NCBI RefSeq assembly: GCF_003857035.1 | Contig: NZ_QGSY01000258.1 | Coordinates: forward strand, 1 to 39,031 | Source: Micromonospora arida | GTDB taxonomy: Bacteria > Actinomycetota > Actinomycetes > Mycobacteriales > Micromonosporaceae | Reading direction: 5' to 3' | DNA: 39,031 nt | Part shown: positions 38,434 to 39,031 of the stretch, piece after piece | How positions within the stretch are numbered: the first letter of the stretch is position 1 | Layout: the number at the start of each line of letters is the position of its first letter | Program-made: the position numbers and the translations under genes | The notes under the pieces: model-generated | Seen by the model: only the letters and a program-made list of their open reading frames with translations | Told to the model about the DNA's origin: nothing | The model's database searches: none

Positions 38434-39015
38434 CTAGTCCAGGCAGGTGAGCGCAACCTCGGCGTAACGCGTCAGCGCCGCCCGGTCCGGGCTGATGGCA
38501 CCCATCACCCGCAGGCCCTGGAGGCTGGTCACCAGGAAGCCGGCCAGGTCGGTGGCACTGCGGTCGGTGGTGATCTGACCCCGCAACTGCGCCTCGGCGA
38601 GCAGATCGTAGAGCGCCAACTCCAGAGACTGGGTGGTCGAGCGAAGCCGCTCGGCGACCCGCACATCGTGGTGCGCCCGTTCCATCGACGCACCGACGAT
38701 GAGGCAGGAGAGGTGGCGGCCGTCGCCGGTGATGTCGTCCACCGTGCCGATGAACACCTCACGGATGACCGCCCGCGCGTCGTTGCCGGAGCGCAGCAGA
38801 TCGACCATCGGTGTGGCGTAGCGCTGCCGGTACAGGTCGAGCACTGCCAGGTAGAGGCCGTCCTTGCTGCCGAACGCCGCGTAGATCGAGCCGCTGCCCA
38901 GACCGGTCGCCTCGGAGAGGTCCCGCATGGAGGTGCCCTCGTAGCCCTTGCTCCGGAACACGTCCATGGCAGCGTCGACCGCAGCGTCGAGGTCGAACTC
39001 ACGGGTGCGGGCCAT
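38434..39015 (-). CDS. TetR-family transcriptional regulator
   Basis: A 193-residue regulator. The N-terminal helix-turn-helix is TSMRDLSEATGLGSGSIYAAFGSKDGLYLAVL (about 28-60). The C-terminal region contains a Cys (LSCLIVGASME), as in TetR proteins of the YcdC/AcuR-like type that act beside oxidoreductases. The ligand is unknown. The ATG is 16 bp from the window edge, so its promoter and likely divergent target lie outside. Confidence 0.9.
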   Translation of the reverse strand: MARTREFDLDAAVDAAMDVFRSKGYEGTSMRDLSEATGLGSGSIYAAFGSKDGLYLAVLDLYRQRYATPMVDLLRSGNDARAVIREVFIGTVDDITGDGRHLSCLIVGASMERAHHDVRVAERLRSTTQSLELALYDLLAEAQLRGQITTDRSATDLAGFLVTSLQGLRVMGAISPDRAALTRYAEVALTCLD

Positions 39016-39031
39016 GGCTGAACGCTACCCC

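Noticed and set aside
1..39031. CRISPR arrays, insertion sequences, integrases or phage genes
   Set aside because: No regularly spaced repeats, transposase motifs or attachment-site duplications were seen. The only tandem repeat is the in-frame 36-bp coding repeat at 3579.

Overview
The window is high-GC actinomycete chromosome, most likely from a Micromonosporaceae such as Micromonospora. The gene set fits this: F420-dependent luciferase-fold enzyme, actinobacterial SoxR, DevR/DevS, Acg-type nitroreductases, a DUF6458 protein and a GH5 mannanase. No tool was run, so family names rest on motifs and remembered homologues.

Layout. 1-999: 5' part of a secreted mannanase, with two AACCGGTT palindromes upstream. 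1375-3145: F420-dependent oxidoreductase, a short alpha/beta hydrolase lacking its C-terminal catalytic part, and a 39-residue membrane peptide. 3158-9330: leftward block with a Trp/Arg-rich repeat membrane protein, an EEP hydrolase, a double PAP2 phosphatase, a YihY/BrkB protein, a diacylglycerol-kinase-like lipid kinase, and a ClpC-N-domain protein with its small HTH partner. 9363-10808: soxR divergent from an NmrA-type oxidoreductase across a perfect 18-bp SoxR-type box.

10901-27740 is the most interesting part: a dormancy or low-oxygen island resembling the DosR (DevR) regulon of Mycobacterium tuberculosis. It holds two double-domain universal stress proteins, a phosphoketolase, a P1B-5-type metal ATPase with a C-terminal hemerythrin-like domain, two Acg-family nitroreductases, a DevS-like GAF-GAF histidine kinase and a DevR-like response regulator. 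Three near-identical sites (GGGACSTNCGGCCC) lie in the two divergent promoter regions of this island, and a weaker one precedes the phosphoketolase. The island is interrupted by two related SGNH-hydrolase/fibronectin-III genes (11881-16706). One is full length and carries three copies of an N-terminal repeat I do not recognise; the other lacks its 5' half including the catalytic serine block.

27756-37609: an NAD-dependent epimerase; an ECF sigma factor overlapping a four-helix membrane protein; then, divergently, a four-gene ABC export system (two ATPases, two very large FtsX-like permeases) whose first ATPase ends in an AbrB/SpoVT-like tail. 37696-39015: tRNA-Val(GAC) and tRNA-Gly(GCC) on the minus strand, a DUF6458 protein and a TetR regulator.

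Working model (inference): DevS senses O2, NO or CO through heme and phosphorylates DevR, which activates its own gene, the nitroreductase-kinase unit, the metal/hemerythrin pump and probably the phosphoketolase-Usp unit, so that carbon flow, iron handling and redox balance change together under low oxygen.
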